A DNA stretch of 44,488 nucleotides from an uncultured Caryophanales bacterium (GCA_946412015.1 CAMKGA010000011.1:1-44488); one strand, 5' to 3'. Positions 34,765 to 44,418 are shown, counted from the stretch's first letter. Notes: generated by a model from the letters alone, not told the origin. Numbers and translations: made by a program.

Positions 34765-35466
34765 ATGACAGTACATAATGAAGCAAATAAAGGTGATTTT
34801 GCAAAAACAGTATTAATGCCTGGGGATCCACTTAGGGCTAAAATGATAGCAGAAAGATATTTAGAAGATTATAAATTAGTAAATACAATAAGAGGAATGT
34901 ATGCATATACTGGATTTTATAAAGGAGTTAAAGTAAGTGTAATGGCATCAGGTATGGGAATACCTAGTATTGGTATTTACTCATATGAATTATATAAATT
35001 TTATGATGTAGAAAATATTATTCGTGTAGGATCATGTGGTTCTATTGATACTAATTTAAATTTATATGATATATTTGTTGCAAAAGATGCATATACAAAA
35101 TCAACATATGGTAAATGTTTTAATATAGATGAAGATATTCTATCATCAGATGCTTATATATCTAAATTATTACAAGATACAGCATTTAAAATGAATAAAA
35201 AAATAGCGCTTGGAAGAGCTTTTTCATCAGATACTTTTTATGCTGATACCGATATAGATTATTTTCATAATGAAAAAGGATGTCACGTTGTAGAAATGGA
35301 AGCATATGCATTATTTTGTAATGCTAAATTGTTAAATAAAAAAGCAGCTGCAATATTTACAGTATCGGATAGTATAATAACTAAAGAAGAAACTACAGCA
35401 GAAGAAAGACAAAATTCATTTGATGATATGATTGTAGTTGCACTTGAGGCTGCAATACGTTTATAA
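34765..35466 (+). CDS. deoD: Purine-nucleoside phosphorylase (DeoD type)
   Basis: A 233-residue trimeric/hexameric-type phosphorylase that splits purine nucleosides with phosphate into base and (deoxy)ribose 1-phosphate. The family signatures are TVHNEANKGDFAKTVLMPGDP at the start, RVGSCGSI (phosphate site), VVEMEAYALF (nucleoside site) and FTVSDS, whose Asp is the catalytic acid. A GGAGGAA site precedes the ATG. With the pyrimidine enzyme at 32233 it covers nucleoside salvage. Confidence 0.96.
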   Translation: MTVHNEANKGDFAKTVLMPGDPLRAKMIAERYLEDYKLVNTIRGMYAYTGFYKGVKVSVMASGMGIPSIGIYSYELYKFYDVENIIRVGSCGSIDTNLNLYDIFVAKDAYTKSTYGKCFNIDEDILSSDAYISKLLQDTAFKMNKKIALGRAFSSDTFYADTDIDYFHNEKGCHVVEMEAYALFCNAKLLNKKAAAIFTVSDSIITKEETTAEERQNSFDDMIVVALEAAIRL

Positions 35467-35506
35467 TAAATATTTTTGAATATAATAAAAGTAGCTAGGA
35501 GGTAAT

Positions 35507-36787
35507 ATGAAATATAAGAAAATAAAAAATCATACATATAATTTGCACATTATAAAAACAAAGAAATTTAAAACAGTAACAGTTCAAGTATGTTTTAAAA
35601 GTTTGCTTGATAAAGAAGGAATTACATATAGAAATTTACTTATAAATGTTTTATGTCAGGCTTGTAGTAAATATAAAACAAAAAGGCTTATGTCTATAGC
35701 TACTGAAGATTTATATGAACTTACATATCAGGCATCTAACTATATATCAGGTAAATATAATGTTATGTGTTTTGATATTACCTTTTTAAATGATGAGTAT
35801 ACAGAGGAGGGTAATTTTGAATCATCACTTGATTTTTTATGTGAATTACTATTTAATCCATTAATAGAAGTAACACACTCATCAACAAAATTTAAAAAAG
35901 ATAATTTTGCTCTTGCTTATAATTTGCTTGAGGAAAATATAAAAACAATTAAAGAAAGTCCATACTATTATTCAAAAATGCGTCTTTTTGAAATAATGAG
36001 CCCTAATTCTATGCATTCTTATAGAAGTTGTGGCGATATAGATACTTTAAAGAGTATTACTCCTGCAAAACTTTATGAGTATTATTTAAATATGTTAAAA
36101 AAAGATATTTTAGATATTTTTGTAATTGGAAATGTAAGTGAAGCAAGAATTAGATCAGCTATATCTAATAGAATAAAGATTAGAACTATAAAGAAAAAAA
36201 GTGAGTCACATTTTATAAGTATGAAAAGAACAAGGCTACTTCCTAAAACTGTAATTGAAAATCAAGATATATCACAAAGTCAACTTGCTTTAGGTTATAA
36301 ACTAGATAAAACAAGTGATTTTGAAAGAAGATATGTACTTAATGTATTAACTTATATATTAGGTGGAGGATCTGATTCTAAGTTATTTAAAGAAGTAAGA
36401 GAAAAAAATTCACTTTGTTATTCTATAACATCAATAGGAGTACCACTTCAAAATGCAATGATTATAACATCAGGAATATCAGCAAGTAATTTTAAAAAAG
36501 CAGTTGCTCTTATAAAGAAAAATGTAAAAAGTATGCAACAAGGATCATTTAGTGAAGAAGATATTATGAAAGCTAAAGTTACTTATATTAATAGTATTAA
36601 GGAGCTAGAAGATAATCCACAGAATTTACTTAGTATGTATACAGGAATTGAGTATTTAAAAAGTGATGATATTGATGGAAGAATAAAAAAAATTAGTAAA
36701 GTTACTAAAAAAGATATTACACGACTTGCATCAAAGATGCACCTAGATGTTATATATATGTTAAAGGGGGCAGAAAATGAAGACTGA
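35507..36787 (+). CDS. M16-family peptidase-like protein, YfmF type (inactive half)
   Basis: A 426-residue M16-fold protein of the YfmF group. It lacks the HxxEH zinc motif that its partner has. It keeps the C-terminal GGGSDSKLFKEVREKNSLCYS segment that holds the substrate-binding Arg/Tyr of M16 enzymes. Such proteins pair with an active subunit. It overlaps the next gene by 11 bases, so the two are co-translated and probably form a heterodimer. An AGGAGG site precedes the ATG. The substrate is unknown. Confidence 0.88.
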   Translation: MKYKKIKNHTYNLHIIKTKKFKTVTVQVCFKSLLDKEGITYRNLLINVLCQACSKYKTKRLMSIATEDLYELTYQASNYISGKYNVMCFDITFLNDEYTEEGNFESSLDFLCELLFNPLIEVTHSSTKFKKDNFALAYNLLEENIKTIKESPYYYSKMRLFEIMSPNSMHSYRSCGDIDTLKSITPAKLYEYYLNMLKKDILDIFVIGNVSEARIRSAISNRIKIRTIKKKSESHFISMKRTRLLPKTVIENQDISQSQLALGYKLDKTSDFERRYVLNVLTYILGGGSDSKLFKEVREKNSLCYSITSIGVPLQNAMIITSGISASNFKKAVALIKKNVKSMQQGSFSEEDIMKAKVTYINSIKELEDNPQNLLSMYTGIEYLKSDDIDGRIKKISKVTKKDITRLASKMHLDVIYMLKGAENED

Positions 36788-38048
36788 ACTTGTTAAAATG
36801 GATTTAGACATGTATTATAAAAAACTAGATAATGGTCTTGATATATATATTGTTCCAAAAGACAATGTAAATAGCATATATGTAACTTTAACAACTAAAT
36901 ATGGATCTATAGATAGTGAGTTTGTGCCATATGATAGAACTGGTATGACTAAATTTCCACTTGGTATTGCCCATTTTTTAGAGCACAAAGTATTTGAACA
37001 AAAAGATGGTGTTGATCCATTTACTTTTTATTCTGAACGTGGATGCGATGCAAATGCAAATACATCAAATTTTAAAACTACATATTTATTTAGTGGTACT
37101 AACTTTTTTGATGAAAATTTAAATTATTTATTGGATTATGTTCAAGATCCTTATTTTACAGATGAAAATGTAGAAAAAGAAAAAGGAATTATTGAACAAG
37201 AAATAAGAATGTATGATGATAGTCCATACTATAAATTATATGATAGAATACTTCATAATGCTTTTAAAATACATCCAATTAGATATCCTGTTGCTGGAAA
37301 TATTTCTAGTATTAAAAAGATAACAAAAGAAGATTTATATACTTGTTATCACACTTTTTATAATCCATCTAATATGTTTTTAGTAGTTACAGGGAATGTT
37401 GATTATAAAGATGTAATTAACATTGTTAGTGCTAATCAAGAAAAGAAAAAGTTTAAAAAATATAAAGAGATAAAAAGAAAAGTATATGATGAGCCTGATA
37501 CTGTTTCTTTAAAAGAAGCATCAACTACTATGGATATAGAAATACCTAAAGTAGGCATTGGATATAAGATTAGAAATAATTCTAATGTTGATATAAATAA
37601 ATTTAGAACATATATTGGCATGTTTTTTGATATTAAATTTGGTACAGTATCAGAATTTAATGAAAAAATAAGAGAAGAAAAAATAACTACTCTTGATTTA
37701 GATATAACAATTGTTAATACTGATAAACACGTATTAGTTATATTATCAGTTGATACAAATAAAAAAGATGAACTATTAAATAAAATAGATGAAGAATTAA
37801 AAGATATAAAAATTGATGAAAATGATTTTAATAGAAAGAAGAAAGTAAAGAAAAGTTCAGTAATATATAAAAGTGATAGTATATATGCTATTAATAATAA
37901 AATTATGGCTAATATTATTAAATATGGTAAAGTTATAACTGATGAACATAAATTTATAGATGAACTTAACTATCAAGAATTAAATGAAATTATTAATAAT
38001 ATAGATTTATCTAATAAAACTATATATACAATAAACAAAAAAGATTAA
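36777..38048 (+). CDS. M16-family zinc peptidase, YfmH type (active half)
   Basis: A 423-residue M16 peptidase. HFLEH (66-70) is the inverted zinc motif HxxEH, and Glu142 in GIIEQEIRMYDD is the third ligand. It forms the catalytic half with the upstream YfmF-like protein; such pairs act on short peptides and are widespread in low-GC Gram-positives. A GGGGG site sits in the end of the upstream gene. The region downstream holds a consensus promoter for the next unit. Confidence 0.92.
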   Translation: MKTELVKMDLDMYYKKLDNGLDIYIVPKDNVNSIYVTLTTKYGSIDSEFVPYDRTGMTKFPLGIAHFLEHKVFEQKDGVDPFTFYSERGCDANANTSNFKTTYLFSGTNFFDENLNYLLDYVQDPYFTDENVEKEKGIIEQEIRMYDDSPYYKLYDRILHNAFKIHPIRYPVAGNISSIKKITKEDLYTCYHTFYNPSNMFLVVTGNVDYKDVINIVSANQEKKKFKKYKEIKRKVYDEPDTVSLKEASTTMDIEIPKVGIGYKIRNNSNVDINKFRTYIGMFFDIKFGTVSEFNEKIREEKITTLDLDITIVNTDKHVLVILSVDTNKKDELLNKIDEELKDIKIDENDFNRKKKVKKSSVIYKSDSIYAINNKIMANIIKYGKVITDEHKFIDELNYQELNEIINNIDLSNKTIYTINKKD

Positions 38049-38049
38049 T

Positions 38050-38078
38050 TTGACACTAATTATAATTTATAATATAAT
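38050..38078 (+). promoter_or_regulatory. Consensus promoter of the gene at 38099
   Basis: TTGACA at 38050-38055, 17-base spacer, TATAAT at 38073-38078; both hexamers match perfectly. Confidence 0.9.
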
Positions 38079-38098
38079 CTAAAACCAAGGGGGATTTT

Positions 38099-38392
38099 AT
38101 GAATTATAATGAAATAGAAAAACAACTTTTAAATCAAAGTAAAAAATTATTAGATGAATATAAAAAATTATATATTAATACTTTACAATATGCACATTTA
38201 TATACTGAATTAGAAAAACAAGTAGAAACAAAGGATGTTTATAACTTTATTCATCTAAATTGTACTAATGAAGATATTAATAAAGCTATAAGATTGGTTG
38301 CAGCAATGTGCTATGTTGAAAATCCAACAGATAAAGAGATTATATCTAATTTAAAAGGTAATATAAAAACAAATTGTAAGAAGAAGAAATAA
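38099..38392 (+). CDS. Hypothetical small protein upstream of secG
   Basis: A 97-residue soluble protein I do not recognise, mostly helical (EIEKQLLNQSKKLLDEYKKLY) with three Cys (LNCTN, MCYVE, TNCKKKK) and a basic tail. Its strong consensus promoter and GGGGGA site suggest high expression, and secG follows 51 bases later in the same transcript. Because of its position it may be a companion of translation or export, but nothing in the sequence says so directly. Confidence 0.7.
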   Translation: MNYNEIEKQLLNQSKKLLDEYKKLYINTLQYAHLYTELEKQVETKDVYNFIHLNCTNEDINKAIRLVAAMCYVENPTDKEIISNLKGNIKTNCKKKK

Positions 38393-38443
38393 TAATCATT
38401 GATTTATAATAAGTTTTATGATAAATTATTTATGGAGGAGATT

Positions 38444-38653
38444 ATGCAAATAGTTTTAATTATAGTATCAATATTAATAGTTGCACTAGTACTATTACAA
38501 AGTAGTAAAGCAGAAGGTGCTTCTAATATAATAAGTGGTGGAAATGACGCTTTATTTCAAAATAGAAAAGAAAGAGGCGGAGAGTTATTTATAACTAGAC
38601 TTACAGGAGTATTAGGAGCAGCGTTTATAATACTATGTATAATATTGAATTAA
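38444..38653 (+). CDS. secG: Preprotein translocase subunit SecG
   Basis: A 69-residue SecG with two membrane helices (MQIVLIIVSILIVALVLLQ and LTGVLGAAFIILCIILN). They are joined by a loop with the family pattern SSKAEGASNIISGGNDALFQ. It is part of the SecYEG channel. ATG 38444 is chosen because of the GGAGGAG at 38434-38440; a longer upstream frame from 38399 adds unrelated residues. It is the last gene of the unit starting at 38050. Confidence 0.9.
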   Translation: MQIVLIIVSILIVALVLLQSSKAEGASNIISGGNDALFQNRKERGGELFITRLTGVLGAAFIILCIILN

Positions 38654-38681
38654 ATATAGAATAATTTCTATATTTTTTTTT
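38652..38681 (+). terminator. Terminator of secG
   Basis: A 10-bp perfect stem, AAATATAGAA (38652-38661) with TTCTATATTT (38666-38675), around TAAT, then a T run. It starts at the stop codon. Confidence 0.85.
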
Positions 38682-38752
38682 GAAAAAGAAGAAGCCCGTA
38701 AATAAAACAAACCTGCAATAAAGATTTCATTTAACTTTTAAGTAAAAATTAG

Positions 38753-38790
38753 CGTAAATTTTTAATAATCGTAAATTTTTAATAATCGTA
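38753..38790 (+). repeat. 17-bp tandem repeat, two copies plus four bases
   Basis: A 17-base unit at 38753-38769 is repeated exactly at 38770-38786 and followed by CGTA. It lies just upstream of the promoter of the secreted protein at 38851. Copy number could vary by slippage. Confidence 0.75.
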
Positions 38791-38798
38791 TTTTGTTG

Positions 38799-38827
38799 TT
38801 GTATTTTTGATAATTATTTGCTAGAAT
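38799..38827 (+). promoter_or_regulatory. Promoter of the secreted protein gene
   Basis: TTGTAT at 38799-38804, 17-base spacer, TAGAAT at 38822-38827 with an extended -10 TG (TGCTAGAAT). Confidence 0.7.
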
Positions 38828-38850
38828 GATAATAGAGTAGGAGTATAGAT

Positions 38851-40488
38851 ATGATAAAAAAAATAGTGGTTTTATTAAGTTTCGTAATTGTTGCTTTAAG
38901 TTTATTTGTTATTAATTCAAATACTACATATGCTTGGACTGCAGATGATGCAATGATATATAATACTGTAATTGAAGATAATCAGTTAAAATCATTTAAA
39001 TTAAGATTTACTGTACCAAGTAATTTAGGTGAATCAACTAGTTGGGTAGGAATTCAAGAAAAACAATTTGATGAAGGAAATCCAGATAGTAATATATATG
39101 GAGATCTTACTGATTCAGGAACAGTTTATAATAGAAATTATCTTGATACAAATGCTGTAATAGCTGATAATGAATTTGTAAGTGAGTATGGAATAGCTGG
39201 GTTTAATAAAGATGGTTTTCCATGTTTTGGAAATCATTCTATCATTGCAACAACAGTCTCTAATTTAAGTATTTCTCTTTCTAAAAATAAAACATATTAT
39301 ATTTATTTATGGACATATTATAATGGGAGATTTTATCCAGATGCTAGGATTGCAACTATAGAAATTAATGATGGTTTAATAAGTGCTGCTGACAGAACAG
39401 GAAATGAAATAAATATTGATGAAAAAAATATAATTGATAGAATTGATGTAGAAGGAACTAATTTATCTCTTAAAGTTGGTTCTAAACCTTCTTTTACATC
39501 AAGAATAAAAGAAAATGCTGATAAATTAAATCTAACTGAAACTTTTATGGCAATTGATAGAAGTTCATGGTTTTCATCAGATGAAGAAAGTTCTGGTGAT
39601 TCAGATGGACTTGTTAAAGATTATAAATATTTTCATATACTAGATATTGATATTAAAGATGATAATTATATTTTTGGTGAAAATATTAAAGTATATATTA
39701 ATGGAGTAGAAAAGAAAATATCTTATATATCACCTTCTGGAATATCAATGGTTGTATCAAATGAGTCTGAATTAATAATTCCAGAAGAATATGTAGAACC
39801 TGCAATTTTACCAGATGACTTTATTGAAGAACAAAATAATATAATTAACTCTATATTAATTCAAGCTATAAAAGATGGAAAAGTAAAATACGATAGTGAT
39901 TATACTAAGTCTATTATAGATGATGCAATAGAAAGTGGGCAAGAAATAACTGTAGAACTTGCCGTAGGTGAGGCTATAAGCAAAAGTCGTATTCATAGCT
40001 TCTTTGATGAAGATGTTATTGAAGGTTTAAATAGTAAGATTGGCTTAGGGCAAAAAATAGGAGCATATTATTCAGTTGGTATTTTAGTTTATGTAGATGG
40101 ATATATTACTGGAACTATAGAGGAGCTTGAGAGTCCAATAACAGTTATCCTACCAACTCCAAATGGATTACCTAAATTATCTAAAGGTTATAAAAGAGTA
40201 TGGAAAGTAATTAGATATCACAATGGTGAAACAGTAGTATTGGATGCTACACAAACTAAAGATGGAATTAGTTTTGAAAATGATATGTTCTCTGATTTTG
40301 CATTAGTGTATGAAGATGTAAAAACAACAGAAGATGTTAATGAATTAAGCAATGTTAAAACGAATAACCCAAATACAAGGGACAATATTTTGATTTTCGC
40401 TTGTTTAACAACTATATCAGTTGTAGGAATTATAATTGTATTATTAATTTTAGTGAAAAAGAAAAAACAAAAAATAATTAGACATTAA
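38851..40488 (+). CDS. Secreted, C-terminally anchored surface protein with altered sorting motif
   Basis: A 545-residue protein. A signal peptide (MIKKIVVLLSFVIVALSLFVIN, likely cleaved after TTYA) starts it. The mature part has beta-rich domains without a recognised fold. Near the end is NPNTRDN (506-512), then a hydrophobic helix and a KKKKQK tail, the layout of sortase-anchored proteins. The expected Gly of the NPxTG-type motif is Arg510 (AGG), so sortase cleavage may fail and the protein would stay as a plain membrane anchor. A GGAG-type ribosome site precedes the ATG. No sortase is in the window. Confidence 0.8.
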   Translation: MIKKIVVLLSFVIVALSLFVINSNTTYAWTADDAMIYNTVIEDNQLKSFKLRFTVPSNLGESTSWVGIQEKQFDEGNPDSNIYGDLTDSGTVYNRNYLDTNAVIADNEFVSEYGIAGFNKDGFPCFGNHSIIATTVSNLSISLSKNKTYYIYLWTYYNGRFYPDARIATIEINDGLISAADRTGNEINIDEKNIIDRIDVEGTNLSLKVGSKPSFTSRIKENADKLNLTETFMAIDRSSWFSSDEESSGDSDGLVKDYKYFHILDIDIKDDNYIFGENIKVYINGVEKKISYISPSGISMVVSNESELIIPEEYVEPAILPDDFIEEQNNIINSILIQAIKDGKVKYDSDYTKSIIDDAIESGQEITVELAVGEAISKSRIHSFFDEDVIEGLNSKIGLGQKIGAYYSVGILVYVDGYITGTIEELESPITVILPTPNGLPKLSKGYKRVWKVIRYHNGETVVLDATQTKDGISFENDMFSDFALVYEDVKTTEDVNELSNVKTNNPNTRDNILIFACLTTISVVGIIIVLLILVKKKKQKIIRH

Positions 40489-40492
40489 TTGC

Positions 40493-40648
40493 TATTATTG
40501 GACAATGAGTCAATATAATGATTCATCTTCTGAAGTTTGGTATGTGAGAATCAGTGGCTTTGTTGGACCTGTCGGTGTATACAGCAACAACTACTCCTAT
40601 GGCGCTGTTTGTCCAGTTATAACTATTTCTAAAACATTCTTAAACTAG
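40493..40648 (+). pseudogene. Orphan second copy of the DGR-like variable cassette
   Basis: Five bases after the stop of the surface protein a frame begins YYWTMSQYND and ends VCPVITISKTFLN-stop. It has no upstream start or ribosome site (its frame is closed by a stop near 40475). It copies the 3' end of the pseudopilin gene at 9938-10087: the first 18 bases after TAT and the CCAGTTATAACT near the end are identical, while the core differs. Ten of 22 core codons end in C, higher than the neighbouring genes. It is two codons longer than the first copy. It is not a DGR template, because the core is not adenine-rich. A terminator follows. Confidence 0.7.
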
Positions 40649-40668
40649 TAATACTAGTTTTTCTTTTT
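40642..40668 (+). terminator. Terminator after the orphan cassette
   Basis: AAACTAGT (40642-40649) pairs perfectly with ACTAGTTT (40653-40660) around AAT, then a T-rich tail. It overlaps the cassette's stop codon. Confidence 0.85.
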
Positions 40669-40701
40669 TTATTCTTGTTTATTTATTTTAAGTGTTATAT
40701 G

Positions 40702-40710
40702 TGTTATAAT
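40702..40710 (+). promoter_or_regulatory. Extended -10 promoter of rel
   Basis: TGTTATAAT (TGnTATAAT) 16 bases before the ATG; a TTTATT at 40682-40687 is a weak -35 with 17-base spacing. Confidence 0.65.
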
Positions 40711-40726
40711 TTAAGTGGTGATTAAC

Positions 40727-42865
40727 ATGAATAAAGATAATCCTAATATTACAATTGAAGATATAATTAATGATGTAAAACATTATTTAACTGATGAAGA
40801 GATTACTAAATTAAAAGAAGCATATAAATATGCTAGTATTGTACATAAAGATCAAAAAAGATTAAGTGGTGATGATTATATTAAGCATCCACTTAATGTA
40901 GTGCATATTTTATCTAAATTAAATGCTGATTCTGATACTTTAATTGCTGGTATGCTTCACGATACAATATCTGTAGGAGGAATAAAAGCAAGTGATATTG
41001 AATCTAGGTTTGGGGTAGATGTAGCTTCTCTTGTAAAAGGTGTTACTAAAATTAATAGATTACATTATAATGGTTCAAATGAAACAACAATTTCAAATCA
41101 TAGAAAAATATTAGTGGGTCTTACGGAAGATGTTAGAGTTATATTTATTAAGCTTGCAGATAGATTACATAATATGAGAACTATGTACATGTTATCTGAT
41201 GAAAAGAAAAAATTAAATGCTAGTGAAACTCTTGAGATATTAACGCCAATTGCTCATAGACTTGGTATTAATCAAATAAAAAGTGAGTTAGAAGATTTAT
41301 CTCTTAGATATTTAAAACCAGATGTATATTTTTCTATAGTAGAAAGACTTAATAAATCTAAAAATGAACGTAATAAGTTTGTTGATGAAATGATGGATAA
41401 TGTATCTAAATTACTTAATGAACATGGAATAAAACATGAAATAAAAGGTAGAGCTAAAAGTATTTATAGTATTTATAAAAAACTTGATAAAGGTAAAAGA
41501 TTTAGTGATATATATGACCTTCTTGCTTTACGTGTATTTGTAAAAGATGTATCTGATTGTTATCAAGCAATGGGGTTAATACATTCTAAATATCGTCCTG
41601 TTCCTAAAAGATTTAAAGATTATATTGCGATGCCAAAAAGTAATATGTATCAATCACTTCATACAACAGTATTTGGTCCAGAAGGTAATTTCTTTGAGAT
41701 ACAGATTCGTACCTATGAAATGGATGAAATTGCAGAACGTGGTATAGCGTCTCACTGGTCATATAAAGAACAAGGTAAAAACCTTATGAAGGGTATGGAA
41801 GAAAAATTACAATTCTTTAGATCAATTATGGAGATAAAAGAATCGGCAGAAGATATTGATACTAAAATGGAAGAGTTAAAAGATACTGTTTATGTATATA
41901 CTCCAAAAGGAGATGTAATAGAACTTCCATATGGTTCAACTCCAATAGATTTTGCATATAGAGTACATAGTAAAGTAGGAGATTCAATGGTAGGAGCTAT
42001 AGTTAATGAAAGTATAGTACCTCTTGATTATGTTCTTCAAGATAATGATGTTATAAAAATTAATACAAGCAATAATTCTAATGGTCCATCTAAAAGTTGG
42101 TTAGATATTGTATATACGTCTCAAGCTAAAAATAAAATTCGTTCATTCTTTAATAAAATAGATAAAAAAGAATATTTAAAGAAGGGTGAAGAAGTACTGG
42201 CTAAAGAGCTTAGAAAGAAGAAAATATCAACATCTGATTTATTAACTGGAGATAATTTAAAGAAGGTATTAGATGATTTGCACCTAGCTAATATTAATGA
42301 TTTATATATAAATGTAGGTAGTGGTAAAATATCTATAAATCAAGTTATTAATACAACTTGTGATAATGATAAGAGTAAAGAAGAGACATTACTTAATAAA
42401 GTAATGAATACAAATGTAGAAAAAGAATCTAAAGGAGATATTATTGTAGATGGTATTGACGATATTAAAATTAATGTAGCTAAGTGTTGTAGACCAGTGC
42501 CAGGTGATGATATTGTTGGATATATTCAAACAGGTATTGGAATTAATATCCATAAATCAACTTGTCCTAATGTATCAAATGTATCTGAAAGATTAATAAA
42601 TGTAAGATGGAATGATGATATAGAAAAAAGATATGCAACGAATATTATGGTATATACTAATACAAATAAAGATTTAGTATTAACAATTGCATCTATTACT
42701 CAGAGTAATAATTTAAGTATAAAAAGTATGAATACTATAAAAAATGATGGTAAATATACATTTGAAATTAAAGTTGCAGTTAATAATTTAGAAAAATTAA
42801 AAAAATATATGAATGATATAGAAGCATTAGAAGAAGTTACAGGAGTTGAAAGAATAATAAGATGA
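40727..42865 (+). CDS. rel: Rel-family (p)ppGpp synthetase with degenerate hydrolase motif
   Basis: A 712-residue RelA/SpoT-type protein controlling the stringent response. ATG 40727 is chosen because GTGGTGATT before it is a ribosome site. The HD domain keeps His54, His78 and Asp79, but the next catalytic pair, Glu-Asp in Rel enzymes, reads Ser82-Val83 (HDTISV), so alarmone hydrolysis is probably lost. The synthetase domain is intact ([22 protein letters not shown] from Arg295, YQSLHTT), of the RxKD class. TGS ([21 protein letters not shown]), a Cys-rich CCRPVPGDD domain and a C-terminal ACT domain follow. It is probably a synthetase-only form. It overlaps dtd by 4 bases. Confidence 0.93.
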   Translation: MNKDNPNITIEDIINDVKHYLTDEEITKLKEAYKYASIVHKDQKRLSGDDYIKHPLNVVHILSKLNADSDTLIAGMLHDTISVGGIKASDIESRFGVDVASLVKGVTKINRLHYNGSNETTISNHRKILVGLTEDVRVIFIKLADRLHNMRTMYMLSDEKKKLNASETLEILTPIAHRLGINQIKSELEDLSLRYLKPDVYFSIVERLNKSKNERNKFVDEMMDNVSKLLNEHGIKHEIKGRAKSIYSIYKKLDKGKRFSDIYDLLALRVFVKDVSDCYQAMGLIHSKYRPVPKRFKDYIAMPKSNMYQSLHTTVFGPEGNFFEIQIRTYEMDEIAERGIASHWSYKEQGKNLMKGMEEKLQFFRSIMEIKESAEDIDTKMEELKDTVYVYTPKGDVIELPYGSTPIDFAYRVHSKVGDSMVGAIVNESIVPLDYVLQDNDVIKINTSNNSNGPSKSWLDIVYTSQAKNKIRSFFNKIDKKEYLKKGEEVLAKELRKKKISTSDLLTGDNLKKVLDDLHLANINDLYINVGSGKISINQVINTTCDNDKSKEETLLNKVMNTNVEKESKGDIIVDGIDDIKINVAKCCRPVPGDDIVGYIQTGIGINIHKSTCPNVSNVSERLINVRWNDDIEKRYATNIMVYTNTNKDLVLTIASITQSNNLSIKSMNTIKNDGKYTFEIKVAVNNLEKLKKYMNDIEALEEVTGVERIIR

Positions 42866-43302
42866 GAGTAGTAGTTCAAAGAAGTAAAGAGTCAAGTGTT
42901 AGTATAGATAATAAAATTGTTGGAAGTATTGATAAGGGATTAGTTGTATTAGTTGGTTTTACCGATGGAGATAAAGAAGAAAATATAGATTATATTGTAA
43001 AAAAAATAGTTAATTTACGTATATTTGATGATGAAAATCATATTATGAATAAATCGATATTAGATATATCTGGAAGTATACTTAGTATTTCACAGTTTAC
43101 ACTCTATGCAGATACTAAAAAGGGAAATAGACCAAGTTATATTAAAGCTATGAAAAGTAGTGAGGCAACTAAGTTATATGATTTATTTAATGAAAAATTA
43201 AGAAAATATGTTAAGGTTGAAACTGGAGTGTTTGGTGCTGATATGTGTGTTTCTATAAAAAATGATGGACCAGTTACAATTATAATAGAAAGTGGTGATT
43301 AG
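42862..43302 (+). CDS. dtd: D-aminoacyl-tRNA deacylase
   Basis: A 146-residue enzyme that removes D-amino acids (and glycine mischarged on tRNA-Ala) from t[16 protein letters not shown] and the active-site segments [17 protein letters not shown] and NDGPVTIII are present, so the fold and catalytic region look complete. It starts inside the end of rel; the rel-dtd pairing is conserved in Firmicutes. The next gene begins directly after its stop. Confidence 0.95.
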   Translation: MRVVVQRSKESSVSIDNKIVGSIDKGLVVLVGFTDGDKEENIDYIVKKIVNLRIFDDENHIMNKSILDISGSILSISQFTLYADTKKGNRPSYIKAMKSSEATKLYDLFNEKLRKYVKVETGVFGADMCVSIKNDGPVTIIIESGD

Positions 43303-44376
43303 ATGAAAGATAAAATAAATTTTAAATTAGTCAATTTAACTTTAGTAGTATTAATGATCTTCTTCTTATATAAGACAGGACATTTATGGATGGGAATAAC
43401 CGATAAAATAGTAGATATAATTATTCCTTTCTTATTTGCTTTTGCTCTTGCTTATGCTCTTCATCCAACATTACAATGGATGCAGAAAAAAAGAATTCCA
43501 AAAGCACTGGGAGTTACAATTATTGTTGTAGGACTTCTTGCAATTATTACAGGATTAATATATGTTGTATCAACAGTATTAGTAGGACAAATGGCAAGCT
43601 TATTTTCAAATATTTTAGATTTTATAAACAAATTATCAGAAATGGATTTTGGTTCTGAGTTTAATTTAAGTGGACTTGAAACAAACTTGAATGATATATT
43701 TAAAAATATTATGGGTAGTGTTGGAAATTATGTTTCTAACGGTACAATACATTTAGTTAATACATCATTAGCATTATTTACTAAAGTTTGTATTGGTGCA
43801 GCTGCATTTGTATATATATTAATTGATATGGATAAAATTAGAAAAGAAGTTAGAAATTTCTTTTCTAAGAGAAAACAGAAGACATTTGATTTTGTTGCAT
43901 CATTAGATAAACAAATGAAAAAGTATTTAAGTGGTTTAGTAACAGTTATGATAATATCTGTATTTGAATATGGATTTGTATATTCTATAATAGGACATCC
44001 TGATGCATTGTTATTAGGACTACTTGCTGGATTTGCTAATTTAATACCATACTTTGGTGGTATTATGAATAACTGTGTTGCAGCTATAACAGCATTTGTA
44101 ATAAGTCCATCATTGTTTATTAAAACATTAATAGTATTTACAGTATTATCTATGGTAGATAGCTATGTAATAAATGCTAATGTTTATGGTAAAACTAATT
44201 CTATACATCCTTTAATAGTAATATTTTCTGTATTTGCAGGAAGTGCAGTATTTGGAATTATGGGTATAGTAATATCATTCCCACTTGCTATATTAATGGT
44301 TACTACATATAAATTCTATAAAGATGATATATTTCAAAATATTAGAGGTGGAACTAAAAAGATTATAGAAAAATAG
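43303..44376 (+). CDS. AI-2E family transporter (YdiK/PerM-type)
   Basis: A 357-residue multi-pass protein of the AI-2E/PerM family. About eight helices are visible, with the family segments PFLFAFALAYALHPTLQWM and GLLAGFANLIPYFGGI (the conserved Asn-Leu-Ile-Pro-Tyr). Despite the name, most members are not shown to carry autoinducer-2; some are ion or solute permeases. It follows dtd without a gap and so belongs to the rel-dtd unit. The C-terminus (KFYKDDIFQNIRGG) is complete. Confidence 0.9.
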   Translation: MKDKINFKLVNLTLVVLMIFFLYKTGHLWMGITDKIVDIIIPFLFAFALAYALHPTLQWMQKKRIPKALGVTIIVVGLLAIITGLIYVVSTVLVGQMASLFSNILDFINKLSEMDFGSEFNLSGLETNLNDIFKNIMGSVGNYVSNGTIHLVNTSLALFTKVCIGAAAFVYILIDMDKIRKEVRNFFSKRKQKTFDFVASLDKQMKKYLSGLVTVMIISVFEYGFVYSIIGHPDALLLGLLAGFANLIPYFGGIMNNCVAAITAFVISPSLFIKTLIVFTVLSMVDSYVINANVYGKTNSIHPLIVIFSVFAGSAVFGIMGIVISFPLAILMVTTYKFYKDDIFQNIRGGTKKIIEK

Positions 44377-44418
44377 AAAACTATTTAAATTAAAATGGCT
44401 TATTTATTTAAGACTATT

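Noticed and set aside
40493-40648. Reading the second cassette as the DGR template repeat
   Set aside because: A template should have adenine-rich AAC codons at all varying positions. Here only two codons in the core are AAC, and differences from the first copy involve G, C and T as well as A.
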